The position numbers and the translations under genes are program-made. A stretch of DNA of 64,000 nt, taken from the NCBI GenBank assembly GCA_030159075.1, contig BROG01000230.1, forward strand, positions 605,001-669,000. The letters run 5' to 3'. The notes beneath the pieces were generated by a model. That model was given only the letters and a program-made list of their open reading frames with translations, made no database searches and was not told the origin of the DNA. Below, in pieces: positions 62,607 through 64,000 of the stretch. Every line of letters begins with the position of its first letter. The first letter of the stretch is position 1. The DNA is from Atrina japonica. Its lineage: Eukaryota; Mollusca; Bivalvia; Pterioida; Pinnidae.

Positions 62607-63254
62607 TTAAAAAAATTCTGTGGTAAAGCCATCACTTCCTGGTGATTTGTTATTTTTCATTTCTTTTAGAACGTCAGATACCTCTTTAATTGAAAATTCT
62701 TTTTCTAAATTATTCGCAATTTTGCAGTCAAGTTTGGGGATTTTAAAATTTTTTAAAGTTTCATCTAAGTCAACTTTAATAAGCTCTTCTTCCTTACTTG
62801 AATAAAGATTTTCATAAAAATATTTGATTTCTTTTACAATTTCATTTTGTTTTCTACACACACCTTTCCCATCTACTTCTAACTTATGTATTGTCTTGTT
62901 TATATAATTACGTGATTCCAAATTACAAAAATAGTTTGTTGGTTTTTCCCCCTCTTCCACCCATTTTACTCTAGATCTTATCATGTGACCTTTCAATTTT
63001 TCTGTTCTTATTGCTTCTAAATTTGCCTTTTTTTCTTGTAAAATGTCGAAAAAATTATTTGAGCTATTATTATCACAATAAATTTCTAGTCTTTTAATTT
63101 CCTGGCAGAGCCTTTTCTCTGTTTTATCCCTTTCTCTCTTTTTAAAACTAGCGTGTGAAATAGAGATACCTCTTATTTCCATTAATACAACTTCTAAAAA
63201 AGTACTGTCATTGATTGTTAAATCAATAATATCATTCGGAATGTATTCTATCAT
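62607..63254 (-). pseudogene. LINE linker and start of RT
   Basis: 215 codons with RSRVKWVEEGEKPTNYFCNL, the L1-clade block before the RT, and NNKSPGSDGFTTEFF, the first RT block. It continues at 62530-62377 in another frame as GNITCIPKGDKPRQYLKNWC-PITLLN. Confidence 0.85.
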
Positions 63255-63470
63255 ATGCGGAGCATATAAGATATTAGCATATTGTTTTTTTACATTTAAT
63301 ATTGTTTTTTAAAGTCTGTCTATAAAGTATTTATCACGAAGAAGAAGATTGTTGAATTTCCATAAACCTTTTCTTTTTACAAAATCATCAAATTTAAGTT
63401 CTAATATAATGTGGGAATGATCTGATTTGTATCCTGCGTATGTGTGTTTTAATGGTTTTGTAATTTCATA

Positions 63471-64000
63471 CTAGCGGAACTGAACACAAATAATATAGCT
63501 ACATACAATTCATTAAATGGCCAACTTTATATAATGTATGTTGATTTTATATCTTACTATATCTTATCAAAGCTGAAGTAAAATTTGTGTAATTCTGTTA
63601 ATTTGATATTTGATTAACAGTTTGTGAAATAAATTCGAAAGATGATATTAACGATTGAAATATTCAGAGTAAAAGCTATGAATGGCAGCTTTATTTATAT
63701 GTGTATTTTATTATCCGCATCTTCATTTAAAATTTATGATCCAAGTTTGAATAAGAAATACAACGATTATTTTTTATGTTTCACTTGCTTTAAATTACGT
63801 TTTAATATATATATATTTGAGTGCTTATACTGTATACAAGTATACATTGATCTTTAGTTTTATATTATAGGCATTTAGTTCAGTGGAATATCAATGAGTC
63901 TTATTATTAAATGTTTCGATTAAAAAGTTGACTACTTTTTGAAACGTCGAAAATCCATACATACGTGAATCGAAAAAACCATTGACATTTGTTGGAATCT
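63471..64000. other. Unique sequence with a hammerhead-like scrap
   Basis: At 63913-63954, a 7-bp hairpin AAAAAGT/ACTTTTT is followed by GAAACGTC and enclosed by TTTCGA/TCGAAA. The CTGATGA box is degenerate (CGATTA). No gene seen. Confidence 0.35.

Larger units (their letters stand above)
59729..63470 (-). mobile_element. L1/Tx1-like LINE, 5' truncated in the endonuclease, with a nested insertion
   Basis: Minus-strand order: end of the AP endonuclease with YKSDHSHIILELKFDDF (SDH motif, about 63415), linker (63254-62607), RT, zinc-knuckle C-terminus CEFCNKDIESIEHVFFNC (about 60110), and a last segment KFIARKNDKKEVFAKIWSPW ending at TAA 59729. A 16-T run at 60001-60018 breaks the frame before the last segment. 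The RT is split by the 566-bp insertion at 61811-62376. Not functional. Confidence 0.88.

Overview
The window is nuclear DNA of an invertebrate animal, most probably a bivalve mollusc. It is AT-rich, genes are split by long introns, microsatellites and minisatellites are abundant, and both tRNA-derived SINEs have the tail ending in GTTAAACAA that is familiar from molluscs. There are no operons, rRNA genes or CRISPR arrays. The species assignment is inference.

Host genes. Two paralogous leucine-rich-repeat (LRR) genes can be rebuilt from splice signals. Gene A (minus strand, about 489-15177) has a signal-peptide/Cys-cap exon, three LRR exons of exactly 72 bp in phase 2, an LRRCT exon, a mucin-like exon of 12-residue repeats, an 84-bp Ser/Thr exon, and a last exon with one transmembrane helix and a short basic tail. 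One LRR exon has a broken splice donor, so this allele may be damaged. Gene B (plus strand, 55782-57099 and beyond) has the same first three exons and then runs into a 1.7-kb 24-bp minisatellite. The paralogues lie about 40 kb apart in opposite orientation.

Mobile DNA fills most of the rest. (i) About ten pieces of a Penelope-like element (PLE) have the GIY-YIG endonuclease upstream of the reverse transcriptase (RT), the permuted Naiad-type order. They lie at 1.2, 6.7-8.5, 13.1-14.2, 16.1-19.3, 26.4-30.3, 31.3-32.8, 33.3, 39.7, 51.0 and 52.0-53.7 kb. (ii) A PLE with the conventional order (RT, Cys-rich finger, C-terminal GIY-YIG) lies at 40.05-46.14 kb as a tandem plus inverted composite, with two hammerhead ribozymes 3664 nt apart. 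(iii) L1/Tx1-like LINE remnants lie at 46.8-50.5 and 59.7-63.5 kb. (iv) DNA-transposon derivatives are a pogo/Tigger-like MITE (34794-35755), a 2.2-kb terminal-inverted-repeat element (36322-38519) and a short MITE (38932-39110). (v) SINEs include a clean insertion with a 10-bp target duplication (30443-30687).

The most interesting find is inside the 60-kb LINE. A 566-bp insertion (61811-62376) is 1.6 tandem copies of a ~359-nt unit, each with a hammerhead ribozyme core on the plus strand. This is the organisation of a retrozyme, a small non-autonomous element that makes circular RNA. A 36-nt fragment of the same unit, starting exactly at the predicted cleavage site, lies at 55064-55099. The PLEs in the window could supply the RT for such elements (inference).

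Tandem repeats are a second theme. The 40-bp array at 4.7-6.7 kb and the 30-bp array at 13.2-13.8 kb differ in sequence, but both start at the same point of the Naiad 3' tail, so this tail looks like a hotspot for the birth of minisatellites. All element coding regions seen here carry frameshifts, stops or truncations; none appears intact.
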